Both the position numbers and the translations under genes were made by a program. From an uncultured Lachnospiraceae bacterium (lineage in GTDB: Bacteria > Bacillota > Clostridia > Lachnospirales > Lachnospiraceae), in assembly GCA_947626745.1 (NCBI GenBank), contig CANQTF010000005.1, forward strand, positions 93,191 through 157,190: a stretch of DNA of 64,000 bases. Reading direction: 5' to 3'. A model generated the notes under the pieces. It was not told the origin of the DNA and did no database searches. It saw only the letters and a list, made by a program, of their open reading frames with translations. Shown here in pieces: positions 42,779-50,782 of this stretch. How positions within the stretch are numbered: the first letter of the stretch is position 1; every line of letters begins with the position of its first letter.

Positions 42779-44800
42779 ATGAAGGACACAAACGATCACT
42801 TGAAAGAAGATAGGACGCAGTATGCTGCGAAAGATATACCGGAGAGCATTTGGAGCACTTACCGCAGGGCTTTTTTGGAGTTTGCGCCGAATGACCGCCG
42901 CAGGTTCATCAAGGGCTGCGAGCGGCAGATCGGGCAGCTGGAGCGCAGGATAGCCCGCAAGAAAGAGCAGGAGAACCACCAGGTCTTAGCCGATATGAAA
43001 GAGCTGCACAAGCGGGCTGCCGCGGTCGGTTACACCGTTGCAAACCGGGACGGGCATCTTTTGGCAAAATATCAGCATATGCTGCACATGCTCGCCAGAC
43101 TGGACATCGCTTTTCTGCGCAGGATGGCGTCGGGAGCGAATCCGGAGGACGTGGTGCAGATGGACAGGACGGCGCAGCTGCTCCGCCTAAAGTCACTCTA
43201 CGAGATCTACAAGGAAGAGTATATGCAGTATCTTGTGGGCCAGCGCATTGAAGAGCTGATGGGGGCCGAGCCGGAGAGGCAGTATCCGGAGGCGAGAGGT
43301 ATGAAGCGGCGGTTTATCCTGCATATCGGGCCGACCAACAGCGGCAAGACTTATCAGGCGCTGCAGCGGCTCAGACAGGCGTACAGAGGGATCTATCTCG
43401 GGCCGCTGCGCCTGTTGGCATTGGAGGTGTACGACAGGATGATGACCTCCGGCATTCCGTGCAGCATGATCACGGGTGAGGAGGCGATCCGCACGCCGGG
43501 CAGCTTTGTACAGGCGTCCACCGTGGAGATACTGGATATCCGTGAGACATACGATATCGCCGTGATCGACGAGGCGCAGATGATGGCGGACGAGAACAGG
43601 GGCAGCTTCTGGACGCGGGCGATCCTCGGGATCCGCGCGGAGGAGATCCATGTGTGCTGTTCCGGCACGGCGGAGGCGCTTCTTGTCAGAATGATCAAAA
43701 GATGCGGCGACACCTACGAGATCGTGCGCCATGAGCGCAATACGAAGCTGGAGTTTATTCCCGGACGTTACGATATGAGCCGTGATGTGCAGCCGGGCGA
43801 CGCGCTGATCGCCTTCTCCAAGAAAAACGTGCTCGCGATCGCGGCGGCGCTGGAGGGAAGGGGGATCAAGGCGAGCGTCATCTACGGAAACCTTCCGCCC
43901 CAGACAAGACAGGAGCAGGTGCGCCTTTTTACGGAGGGCGTCAATCAGGTCGTGGTGGCGACGGACGCTATCGGCATGGGGATCAATCTGCCGATCCGCC
44001 GCGTGGTCTTCATGAACAGCATGAAGTTCGACGGCACGGACATGCGGAAGCTGGAGGCGGAGGAGATCCGGCAGATCGCGGGCCGCGCGGGCCGGTATGG
44101 CTATTATGATGTGGGCTATGTGCAGTCCGCCATGGATACGGAGTATATCGGCAGGAAGCTGGAAGAACCGCTCATGCCTCTGACGCGGGCGAGGATCGGA
44201 TTCCCCGAAGTGCTCCTCGACATCGACATGGAGATGGACGAGATCATCGAGGCGTGGCAGCGGACGAAGAATCTGCCCATGTACGACAAGATCTCGATGG
44301 ATGAGAGCGTCAAGAAGTACCGCTATCTCAAGAATTATAGGAAAAAACTTCCCTATCTTGACGACAGGAAGTTCGTGCTCTCCCTGATCACGTGCCCCTT
44401 TGACGTGAAAGACAGGGAAGTGCTCCATCTGTGGCTCCGCTACTGTGAGAAGCCGACCGAACAGCACAACTGTCCGATGCTGCCCTATGATTTCAGTCTG
44501 GAAGGTCTGGAGTCCTACTATAAGCAGCTCGATCTCTTCACGCAGTTCGCGGGCAGGATGAACTGGGCGATAGACAGGGAGGAAGTGAATGTCAACCGGG
44601 AGTGGGCGCAGCACGAGATCAACGAGCTCTTAAAGGAGAGCAAGGACCAGTTTGAGAAGAAGTGCCGTATCTGCGGGGCTGTCCTGCCGTGGGATTACGC
44701 GTATCCGATCTGTCAGGACTGCTATCACGGCATCGGGGAAGATGACGACGGGGTACACCGTTCCATGCGCCGGTATCCTCACGACCGCCGCAGAAGGTAA
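42779..44800 (+). CDS. SUV3-like superfamily 2 RNA/DNA helicase
   Basis: 673 residues. A helical N-terminal region (1-175) precedes a helicase core close to the mitochondrial SUV3 type: GPTNSGKTYQALQRL at 184-198 with GIYLGPLRLLALEVYDR, Walker B DEAQ at 264-267, SGTAEAL, then the second domain with VVVATDAIGMGINLPIRRVVF and QIAGRAGRYG at 432-441. The C-terminus ends with a CRICG...CQDC zinc-ribbon and a basic tail. SUV3 homologues are known in some bacteria but their role is poorly defined. It follows cbiC by 48 bp and has no evident link to cobalamin. Confidence 0.85.
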   Translation: MKDTNDHLKEDRTQYAAKDIPESIWSTYRRAFLEFAPNDRRRFIKGCERQIGQLERRIARKKEQENHQVLADMKELHKRAAAVGYTVANRDGHLLAKYQHMLHMLARLDIAFLRRMASGANPEDVVQMDRTAQLLRLKSLYEIYKEEYMQYLVGQRIEELMGAEPERQYPEARGMKRRFILHIGPTNSGKTYQALQRLRQAYRGIYLGPLRLLALEVYDRMMTSGIPCSMITGEEAIRTPGSFVQASTVEILDIRETYDIAVIDEAQMMADENRGSFWTRAILGIRAEEIHVCCSGTAEALLVRMIKRCGDTYEIVRHERNTKLEFIPGRYDMSRDVQPGDALIAFSKKNVLAIAAALEGRGIKASVIYGNLPPQTRQEQVRLFTEGVNQVVVATDAIGMGINLPIRRVVFMNSMKFDGTDMRKLEAEEIRQIAGRAGRYGYYDVGYVQSAMDTEYIGRKLEEPLMPLTRARIGFPEVLLDIDMEMDEIIEAWQRTKNLPMYDKISMDESVKKYRYLKNYRKKLPYLDDRKFVLSLITCPFDVKDREVLHLWLRYCEKPTEQHNCPMLPYDFSLEGLESYYKQLDLFTQFAGRMNWAIDREEVNVNREWAQHEINELLKESKDQFEKKCRICGAVLPWDYAYPICQDCYHGIGEDDDGVHRSMRRYPHDRRRR

Positions 44801-44810
44801 ATGGTTTGCA

Positions 44811-45482
44811 ATGATCTATACTTATTACATCGACGTCACACAATTTGAAGATGAGAGGCTCTTTCGGGAGAAAATGGATCTGCTCTCCCCGTACAGGCAG
44901 CAGAAGATCGCGATCCTAAAGCATGAGAAGGACAGGCTTAGGAGTCTCGGCGCGGGGATCGCGCTGGATCATGCGCTGGAGACTTACGGGCTTCGGGAGA
45001 AGAGCGTCGAGTACGGCTTCGGCGAGTGGGGAAAGCCGTTTTTGAAATATCAGCCGAACATTTATTTTTCCCTGTCACACTCGGGCGATTATGCCATATG
45101 CAGCATCGGCGACAGGGCCATGGGAAACGATATCGAGCTTGTCAGACCGGGTCGTCTGAAAGTGGCGGACCGCTTTTTTGCGAAAGAAGAACTGGAATGG
45201 ATGTACGCCGGCGGGGACGAGGCGGAAGTCACGGAGCGCATGTTCCGCGTCTGGACCATGAAGGAGAGCTTCCTAAAGGCGACCGGCAAGGGGATATCCA
45301 TGCCGCTCGGCGACTTCGCGGTGACAGTTGATGAAAAGAGCGGCAGGATACGCGTGAAGCATGACTATAACGCGAAGTACTATCATATGAAAGAATATGC
45401 GCAGATCGAGGGATACCGCGTTGCGGTCTGCTGTGAGGAGAGCAGGGCGGCGGCGTACAGTATGATACCGATCGTTTTTTGA
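44811..45482 (+). CDS. 4'-phosphopantetheinyl transferase (Sfp type)
   Basis: ATG at 44811 chosen (MIYTYYIDVTQFEDERL); the long upstream extension overlaps the helicase gene in another frame. 223 residues. Motifs: GKPFLKYQPNIYFSLSHSG, GNDIELV with metal-binding acidic residues, FFAKEELEWM and WTMKESFLKATGKGI. It converts apo-carrier proteins to the holo form, for fatty-acid or nonribosomal synthesis; no carrier protein gene is nearby. Last gene before spoVAD. Confidence 0.9.
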   Translation: MIYTYYIDVTQFEDERLFREKMDLLSPYRQQKIAILKHEKDRLRSLGAGIALDHALETYGLREKSVEYGFGEWGKPFLKYQPNIYFSLSHSGDYAICSIGDRAMGNDIELVRPGRLKVADRFFAKEELEWMYAGGDEAEVTERMFRVWTMKESFLKATGKGISMPLGDFAVTVDEKSGRIRVKHDYNAKYYHMKEYAQIEGYRVAVCCEESRAAAYSMIPIVF

Positions 45483-45493
45483 AAAAATAAGCA

Positions 45494-45523
45494 GTATATA
45501 TTATCTGCAAAAAATCCATACTA
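45494..45523 (+). promoter_or_regulatory. Sigma-G-like promoter ahead of spoVAD
   Basis: GTATA at 45494-45498 and CATACTA at 45517-45523 with 18 bp between; both boxes match the sigma-G pattern (GHATR, CATnnTA). Spacing is identical to the site upstream of spoVAA. The start codon of spoVAD is 38 bp on. Confidence 0.65.
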
Positions 45524-45560
45524 TCTCTGTAAAGATGCATAGCGATAAGGAGATAGCAGG

Positions 45561-46589
45561 ATGTTAGGAAAACAGAGTCTTCAATTTGTGAACAAACCGT
45601 ATCTGGTCAGCAGCGGCTCGGTCGTGGGCAGCAAGGAAGCCGAGGGGCCGATGGGTAAACTGTTTGATAAGGTATGCTACGGCGACAAGTTCGGCGCCGA
45701 TACATGGGAGGCAGCGGAGAGCAGTATGCAGAAGGAAGCGCTGGAGATCGCCCTGCGCAAAGCCGGTCTGCAGAAGCAGGATATGCAGCTTGTCTACGCG
45801 GGCGATCTGCTGGGGCAGTCTATCGCCAGCAGCTATGGGCTGGCGGAGTATCAGATCCCGCACATCGGACTCTACGGGGCGTGCTCCACCTGCGGCTTGA
45901 CGCTTACGATGGGGAGCATGGCTGTCGCCGGTAACTTTGCGGAGCGCGTGGCGTGCGTCACGTCCAGCCATTTTGCCAGCGCGGAGAAGGAGTTTCGCTT
46001 CCCGCTCGCCTACGGCAATCAAAGACCGAAATCCGCCACTTGGACGGTGACGGGCAGCGGCGCGTTCATTCTTTCGGCGCAGCCGGGCAAGCAGGTCCGG
46101 GCGGTCATAGCGGGCGCGACCGTCGGCAGGATCGTGGATTACGGGCTGAAGGATTCCATGAACATGGGAGCGTGCATGGCTCCGGCGGCCGCGGATACGA
46201 TCAAGCAGAATCTGGCGGATTTTGGCAGGGCGCCCAGAGAGTATGACAAGATCATCACGGGGGACCTCGGAAAAGTGGGGCAGGAGCTGCTCTTCGATCT
46301 GCTGGCGGAATCCCAGATCGATATCACAAAGCAGCACATGGACTGCGGGATAGAGGTCTACGACAGCGCGAAGCAGGACACCAATGCCGGCGGGTCCGGC
46401 TGCGGCTGCAGCGCGATAGTGCTCTCGGCGTATATCCTGAAGAAGATCGAGGAGGGCGTCTGGAAGAGAGTGCTCTTCGTGCCTACGGGAGCGCTGTTGA
46501 GCAAGACGAGCTTCAACGAAGGCCAGACGATCCCGGGCATCGCCCATGCGGTGGTGCTGGAGCATTATGAGAAATATAAAGTAGAGTAA
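45561..46589 (+). CDS. spoVAD: Stage V sporulation protein AD
   Basis: DPA-binding SpoVA protein with a thiolase-like fold. 342 residues; landmarks are KPYLVSSGSVVGSKEAEGPMG, the LVYAGDLLGQSIASSYGL strand, YGACSTCGLTL, SSHFASAEKEFRFPLAYGNQRP, TVTGSGAF and the GDLGKVGQELL segment. Start follows AAGGAGA. Separated from spoVAC by 25 kb although the two are normally adjacent. Confidence 0.96.
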   Translation: MLGKQSLQFVNKPYLVSSGSVVGSKEAEGPMGKLFDKVCYGDKFGADTWEAAESSMQKEALEIALRKAGLQKQDMQLVYAGDLLGQSIASSYGLAEYQIPHIGLYGACSTCGLTLTMGSMAVAGNFAERVACVTSSHFASAEKEFRFPLAYGNQRPKSATWTVTGSGAFILSAQPGKQVRAVIAGATVGRIVDYGLKDSMNMGACMAPAAADTIKQNLADFGRAPREYDKIITGDLGKVGQELLFDLLAESQIDITKQHMDCGIEVYDSAKQDTNAGGSGCGCSAIVLSAYILKKIEEGVWKRVLFVPTGALLSKTSFNEGQTIPGIAHAVVLEHYEKYKVE

Positions 46590-46633
46590 GGGTTGGGTCC
46601 GGCGGCGGCCCGACGGGAAAGAAGGACAGAGCG

Positions 46634-46900
46634 ATGCGGGAAATGGAATTTAAAATGGAGCGCCCGGGGCTTCTGAAGGAAGGGGACAGAGTCACGGTGA
46701 CGGAGGGCATTCTGCCGAGCAACTATTATTACACCATTGATCCGTCGCTCGCCATGTCCGGCAATTTTCCGTTCCGGGAGCGTATGCTGGAGCGGGAGGG
46801 CGTGGTCACGGAGGTCATCGAGAATGCCCGGGGATTCTACGTGAAAGCGCGCTTCGGGGACCAGGCAGAATTGCAGGAGAGCAAAACAAGCGGCGCGTGA
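46634..46900 (+). CDS. Small conserved-looking protein of unknown function
   Basis: 88 residues, charged and soluble, beta-rich in appearance (LLKEGDRVTVTEGILPSNYYYT, REGVVTEVIENARGFYVKARF). No family recognised with certainty. It has a start preceded by GGGAAAGAAGGA, lies 44 bp after spoVAD and 24 bp before the RidA gene, and is read in the same direction, so it is probably expressed with the spoVA genes. Confidence 0.65.
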   Translation: MREMEFKMERPGLLKEGDRVTVTEGILPSNYYYTIDPSLAMSGNFPFRERMLEREGVVTEVIENARGFYVKARFGDQAELQESKTSGA

Positions 46901-46924
46901 GCGCCGAAAAAGGAGGATAAAGTT

Positions 46925-47302
46925 ATGTTAACTAAAATTTCTACAGACAAGGCGCCGGCAGCGATCGGGCCGTACTCACAGGGCATCGTGGCGGGAGATT
47001 TTCTGTTCGCGTCGGGGCAGATCCCGATCGACCCCGCAACGGGCGATATCAAGGGCGGCGACATCACCGAACAGGCAGAGCAGGTCATGAAGAATGTGGG
47101 CGCCATACTGGCGGCGGCGGGGACGGACTACGCCAAAGTCGTAAAGACCACCTGTTTTCTTGCAAACATGGAGGATTTCGCGGCGTTCAACGCAGTCTAC
47201 GAGAAGTATTTCACCGAGAAGCCGGCGCGGAGCTGCGTTGCGGTCAAGCAGCTTCCCAAGGACGTGCTGTGCGAGGTGGAAGTGTCGGCGTATCTGAAAT
47301 AG
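46925..47302 (+). CDS. ridA: RidA family protein (reactive enamine/imine deaminase)
   Basis: 125 residues with the RidA/YjgF pattern: KAPAAIGPYSQGI, FASGQIPIDPATG, the ITEQAEQVMKNVGAIL helix, VVKTTCFLANMEDFAAFN, and the C-terminal RSCVAVKQLPKDVLCEVEVSAY with the conserved Arg. RidA proteins hydrolyse toxic 2-aminoacrylate-type intermediates. The position between spoVAD and spoVAE is unusual for this housekeeping enzyme. RBS AAAGGAGG. Confidence 0.93.
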   Translation: MLTKISTDKAPAAIGPYSQGIVAGDFLFASGQIPIDPATGDIKGGDITEQAEQVMKNVGAILAAAGTDYAKVVKTTCFLANMEDFAAFNAVYEKYFTEKPARSCVAVKQLPKDVLCEVEVSAYLK

Positions 47303-47321
47303 GAAAAGACGGAGGGGCAAA

Positions 47322-47678
47322 ATGGATTATTTGAATGCTTTTTGGGTGGGCGGGCTTATCTGTGCGCTGGTACAGATCCTGTTGGAAAAGACGAAGCTGA
47401 TGCCGGGGCGCATCATGGTGCTCTTGGTGTGTACGGGCGCGGTGATCAGCTTCTTCGGCTGGTATGAGCCTTTTATGGAATATGCCGGCGCGGGGGCGAG
47501 CGTGCCGCTTCTCGGCTACGGCAATATCCTGATGAAAGGCGTCAGGGAAGCGGTCTCGCAGAACGGGTTTATCGGACTCTTTCAGGGCGGCTTCAAGACG
47601 GGCGCCGTGGGCTGCTGCGCCGCACTGGTATTCGGCTATCTGGCAAGTCTGGTATTCAAGCCGAAGATGAAAGGCTGA
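47322..47678 (+). CDS. spoVAE: Stage V sporulation protein AE
   Basis: 118-residue membrane protein: AFWVGGLICALVQILLEKTKLMPGRIM at the start, a second helix, the conserved GAGASVPLLGYGNILMKGV loop (about residues 52-70), FIGLFQGGFKTGAVGCCAAL and a final helix. Matches SpoVAE (SpoVAEb). Completes the second half of the spoVA set. Confidence 0.93.
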   Translation: MDYLNAFWVGGLICALVQILLEKTKLMPGRIMVLLVCTGAVISFFGWYEPFMEYAGAGASVPLLGYGNILMKGVREAVSQNGFIGLFQGGFKTGAVGCCAALVFGYLASLVFKPKMKG

Positions 47679-47693
47679 GGATATGCGTATCAT

Positions 47694-48677
47694 ATGAAAA
47701 AATTAGCGGAAGAGATCAAGTCGGGACAACTGAAACAGGTATATGTCCTCTACGGCGAGGAGGCATATCTGCGGAACCAGTACAGGGACAGGCTGAAAGA
47801 GGCGCTGCTGGGCGGCGGCGATCCGATGAATCTCCACTGCTTTGAGGGAAAGGACGTAAGAGCCGGAGATGTGATCGATCTGGCGGAGACGCTGCCTTTT
47901 CTCGCAGAGCGGCGGGTCATCGTGCTGGAGAACAGCGGCCTGTTCGCACACGGGGGAGAGGATCTGGCGGCGTATCTGAGCGCGCCCGCGGAGACGGTGT
48001 CGTTTGTGTTTGTCGAGCCTGCGGTGGATAAGCGGAGCAGACTGTACAAGGCGGCGACGGCCAGAGGGCGCGCTATCGAGTTCGCGACACAGGACGAAGC
48101 GGTCCTGAAGCGCTGGATCCTCGGGTTTTTGAAGAAGGAAAACAAGAACATTGCCGAGCGGGATCTGAACCTGTTTCTGGATAAGACGGGCTCGGACATG
48201 GAGAATATCCGGGGCGAGCTGGAGAAGCTCCTCTGTTACTGTATGGACACAGATGTGATCACGGCGCAGGACATTGAGGAGATCTGTACGAAGCAGGTGA
48301 GCAGCCAGATCTTTGACATGATCAACGCCGTGGCGGAGCGAAGGCAGGAGACGGCGATGGCGCTCTACTATGATCTGCTGACGCTGAAAGAACCGCCGAT
48401 GCGGATCCTGTATCTGATTACGAGACAGTTTAACCTGCTCCTGCAGGTCAAGGAGTTAAAAAACAAAGGTTATGGGGCCGCTGCTATCGGTGAGAAAGTG
48501 GGATTGGCGGGATTCATCGCAAAGAAGTACGCGGCACAGGCAGCCAAGTTCAGGGAGGCGGATCTGCGCAGGGCGCTGACAGACTGCGTGGAGACCGAGG
48601 AGGCTGTCAAGACCGGCAGGATGAACGATGTGATGAGCGTGGAGCTGCTGATCGTGAAATACAGCGCCGCTACATAG
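47694..48677 (+). CDS. holA: DNA polymerase III subunit delta
   Basis: Clamp-loader subunit that opens the beta clamp. 327 residues. Landmarks: YVLYGEEAYLRNQYRDRLKEAL at the N-terminus, LAETLPFLAERRVIVLEN, LDKTGSDMENIRGELEKLLCY and the C-terminal AERRQETAMALYYDLLTLKEPPMRILYLITRQF helical collar region. 16 bp after spoVAE. Housekeeping gene transcribed with the spoVA tail unless another promoter lies inside. Confidence 0.93.
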   Translation: MKKLAEEIKSGQLKQVYVLYGEEAYLRNQYRDRLKEALLGGGDPMNLHCFEGKDVRAGDVIDLAETLPFLAERRVIVLENSGLFAHGGEDLAAYLSAPAETVSFVFVEPAVDKRSRLYKAATARGRAIEFATQDEAVLKRWILGFLKKENKNIAERDLNLFLDKTGSDMENIRGELEKLLCYCMDTDVITAQDIEEICTKQVSSQIFDMINAVAERRQETAMALYYDLLTLKEPPMRILYLITRQFNLLLQVKELKNKGYGAAAIGEKVGLAGFIAKKYAAQAAKFREADLRRALTDCVETEEAVKTGRMNDVMSVELLIVKYSAAT

Positions 48678-48696
48678 GAGAGGGAGGGATCGGAAA

Positions 48697-49245
48697 ATGT
48701 TGGAACTGCTGATCATCGGGTTTGTCGTTTGGACGATATACAGGAGAAGCAAGAGGGTTCGTCAGAGGAACGGGAACGTCACGGGCGGCGGCACGCCGCC
48801 CAATGTAACGACGGCGTCCGCAGCCGCGGGCACGCCGCAGAGGGCCGCGGGAATGCCACAGAGAGCAGCGGGTACAGGCCGCCCGCCGGCAGCCGCAGGT
48901 ACGGGCAGACCGCCCGCCGACCGCGGAGGCGCGCGCGCCGCAGCGAAGCAGAAGAACGCGCAGGACGCCATTCGCGAGGCCAGGGAGGACGGCAACGCCA
49001 CCACCGCGTATCTGATGGAAAAGGCGCAGGAAGATGCCAGAGAACACGCGAAGGAGAAGTACGAGGAGCAGAAGCGGCTGCACGAGACGAGAGGCGGCCT
49101 TCCCGTGGCGGAGAGATATCTGCTCGGCGACCCCATACCGCAGGGCAAGCGGCTCGTGAACTGCGGGTACTGCGGCGCGGAGAACCTGATCCCGATCATG
49201 CCCCGGTCGCGGTACAGCTGTTATTTCTGCAGGGAGACGCTATAA
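48697..49245 (+). CDS. Unknown protein with N-terminal membrane helix and C-terminal zinc ribbon
   Basis: 182 residues. Hydrophobic helix at residues 2-14, then a basic stretch, a low-complexity Gly/Pro/Arg/Ala linker with near-repeats (QRAAG, GTGRPPA), a charged helix rich in Ala/Glu/Lys (about 85-130), and a C-terminal CGYC...CYFC zinc-ribbon. Looks like a membrane-tethered nucleic-acid or protein-binding module; no family recognised. It follows holA by 19 bp. One motif copy sits 4 bp after its stop. Confidence 0.65.
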   Translation: MLELLIIGFVVWTIYRRSKRVRQRNGNVTGGGTPPNVTTASAAAGTPQRAAGMPQRAAGTGRPPAAAGTGRPPADRGGARAAAKQKNAQDAIREAREDGNATTAYLMEKAQEDAREHAKEKYEEQKRLHETRGGLPVAERYLLGDPIPQGKRLVNCGYCGAENLIPIMPRSRYSCYFCRETL

Positions 49246-49280
49246 GAAGTTTACATAAAATGGAAAGAAAACAATAGGAG

Positions 49281-49309
49281 TTGCGCACAAGGCGGTCATA
49301 AGCTATACT
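49281..49309 (+). promoter_or_regulatory. Promoter for thrH
   Basis: TTGCGC at 49281-49286 and TATACT at 49304-49309, 17-bp spacer, 62 bp ahead of the start. Confidence 0.6.
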
Positions 49310-49371
49310 GTAGTTGTTATCTGAAAAGCGGGAAGAAGATTTGGAATGATAGATCGACGGAGGGATAAGAA

Positions 49372-49983
49372 ATGAGCATGCACATCGTATGTCTGGATCT
49401 GGAAGGGGTACTGGTGCCCGAGATATGGATCGCTTTTGCCGAGGCGAGCGGGATTCCGGAGCTGAAGCGCACGACGAGGGACGAGCCTGATTACAACAAG
49501 CTGATGAACTGGCGGCTCGGCATTCTGAAGGAGCACGGTCTGGGACTGCAGGAGATCCAGAACACTATCGCGACGATCGATCCGATGCCGGGGGCAAAGG
49601 AATTTCTGGACGAGCTGCGGAGCATCACGCAGGTCATCATCATCAGCGACACCTTTACGCAGTTTGCCGGCCCGCTGATGCAGAAGCTCGGCTATCCGAC
49701 GATCTTCTGTAATTCTCTGGAAGTCGCGCCTGACGGAGAGATCACCGGATTCAGGATGCGCATCGAAAATTCCAAGCTGACGACGGTGAAGGCGCTGCAG
49801 TCTATCGGATACGAGACGATAGCCGGCGGGGACAGCCATAACGATCTGGGAATGATACGTGCGGGCAAAGCCGGCTTCCTATTCAAGAGCACGGAACAGA
49901 TCAAGAAGGATAATCCGGATATTCCGGCTTACGAGACGTATGACGAGCTGATGACGGCGATCAGGGCGGCTCTGGAGGAGTAG
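49372..49983 (+). CDS. thrH: ThrH-type phosphoserine phosphatase / homoserine phosphotransferase
   Basis: HAD-family enzyme of 203 residues. Motif I is DLEGVLVPE, with the ThrH-type LEG rather than the usual DGT; motif II IISDTF; motif IV GGDSHNDLGMI. PNYNKLMNWRL-type capping segment (DYNKLMNWRLGIL) is also ThrH-like. ThrH from Pseudomonas hydrolyses phosphoserine and can transfer phosphate to homoserine. Homoserine dehydrogenase, aspartate kinase and glyA lie within 10 kb, so a threonine/serine role is plausible. Single-gene unit with own promoter and terminator. Confidence 0.88.
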   Translation: MSMHIVCLDLEGVLVPEIWIAFAEASGIPELKRTTRDEPDYNKLMNWRLGILKEHGLGLQEIQNTIATIDPMPGAKEFLDELRSITQVIIISDTFTQFAGPLMQKLGYPTIFCNSLEVAPDGEITGFRMRIENSKLTTVKALQSIGYETIAGGDSHNDLGMIRAGKAGFLFKSTEQIKKDNPDIPAYETYDELMTAIRAALEE

Positions 49984-50099
49984 CTGCCGCGGTTATCGCA
50001 ATGCGATCCTGTCCTGCACCGCCTTGACATTATGTTACTGTTCAAGCGGCTATTTTACATTTAATAAATCGGACTGACCGTCTGTCGGCAGTTCTGTCG

Positions 50100-50128
50100 G
50101 GCATCTGTTATCGCAGATGCCTTTCTTT
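50100..50128 (+). terminator. Intrinsic terminator after thrH
   Basis: GGCATCTG/CAGATGCC stem with a 6-nt loop followed by TTTCTTT. It lies 117 bp after the thrH stop; the 260-bp gap to the next gene shows nothing else certain. Confidence 0.75.
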
Positions 50129-50247
50129 ATGTTTCCTATATCTGAGTCCGTTTTATAGTACTCATGCTGTGCTATCCTTGTCATAACAGGAGCGCAGGGC
50201 GGCGGATCGACGGGCCGCGGTTTTGTATAGGGAAGGAGGAACACGGC

Positions 50248-50619
50248 ATGGCGGATATCAGAAGAAAGAAAGGTTTTTACATAACGACGCTGGCTCTCAT
50301 ACTGCTGATCGGTTTCTGTGTCAAGGGAACGGTGTTCAGCAGGGAGGACAGTGAGCGGGAGCGGAGGAACCGTTACTACGCGGAACAGGAGCAGGAATAC
50401 TTGGCGAAGACGCGCGAGCTTCTGGACGAGGAGGGCTTCCATAACTGCGGCGTCAATATCCGGTGGGTCTCGTACGGAAACGGAGCCCGTGAATATACGG
50501 TATCGCTTCACCACGGCAGACTGCGGCGCCTGTCGGCGGCGGAGAAGACCGTTCTGGAGCGGAAGATATCGGCGGCGGATTTTCGAGATGACCACTGCAG
50601 TTTTCATTACGAGTTGTAA
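50248..50619 (+). CDS. Small membrane-anchored protein of unknown function
   Basis: ATG at 50248 follows GGAAGGAGGA; the longer frame is not supported. 123 residues: one membrane helix at about residues 10-27 (YITTLALILLIGFCVKG), then a charged extracytoplasmic part with a possible coiled coil (REDSERERRNRYYAEQEQEY) and a C-terminal alpha/beta segment (NIRWVSYGNGAREYTVSLHH). The family is not recognised. Confidence 0.7.
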   Translation: MADIRRKKGFYITTLALILLIGFCVKGTVFSREDSERERRNRYYAEQEQEYLAKTRELLDEEGFHNCGVNIRWVSYGNGAREYTVSLHHGRLRRLSAAEKTVLERKISAADFRDDHCSFHYEL

Positions 50620-50624
50620 GGTCA

Positions 50625-50675
50625 TTGACAAAGCCGAACATATGTTTTAAAATGAAGATACAGAACAAATGTTCG
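50625..50675 (+). promoter_or_regulatory. Promoter with two LexA (SOS) boxes
   Basis: TTGACA at 50625-50630 and TAAAAT at 50648-50653 with a 17-bp spacer. Between and overlapping the -10 lies CGAACATATGTTTT (50635-50648), and downstream AGAACAAATGTTCG (50662-50675). Both match the Gram-positive LexA/DinR box (CGAACRNRYGTTYG) except at an end base. A second weaker -10, TATACT at 50721, lies closer to the gene. Confidence 0.6.
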
Positions 50676-50782
50676 ATATATTTTGCGAAGAGAAGGAATG
50701 ACTTTTTTGCGATTTGGGATTATACTAATAGAGGCGGCCGCGGACTGCCGCATACTTTGCATAAAACGGAGTGGAACACAGA

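Larger units (their letters stand above)
22282..49258. repeat. Dispersed 11-bp motif TTATGTAAACY, 13 copies in both orientations
   Basis: Exact 10-bp cores read on the + strand at 22282, 25729, 27048, 28885, 31274, 38066 and 39768, and on the - strand at 27076, 30401, 38222, 40082, 40106 and 49249 (left coordinate, each 10 bp). The eleventh base is a pyrimidine in all 13. Near matches are at 38163 (one mismatch) and, at start codons, 24495 and 46923 (TTATGTTAAC). Many copies have ATA or AT just upstream. Copies lie in cbiF, cbiJ, the CbiT domain (two), cobT, cobU, the cobS stop, the cobU'-cobC gene and its leader, cbiB and the cbiB-cbiP gap, plus one after the zinc-ribbon gene. I found none in 1-22 kb or 50-64 kb. 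Confidence 0.8.

Noticed and set aside
50033..50060. TTGACA near 50024 followed by TATTTT as a promoter after thrH
   Set aside because: Spacer of about 21 bp is too long and a terminator follows with no gene before it.
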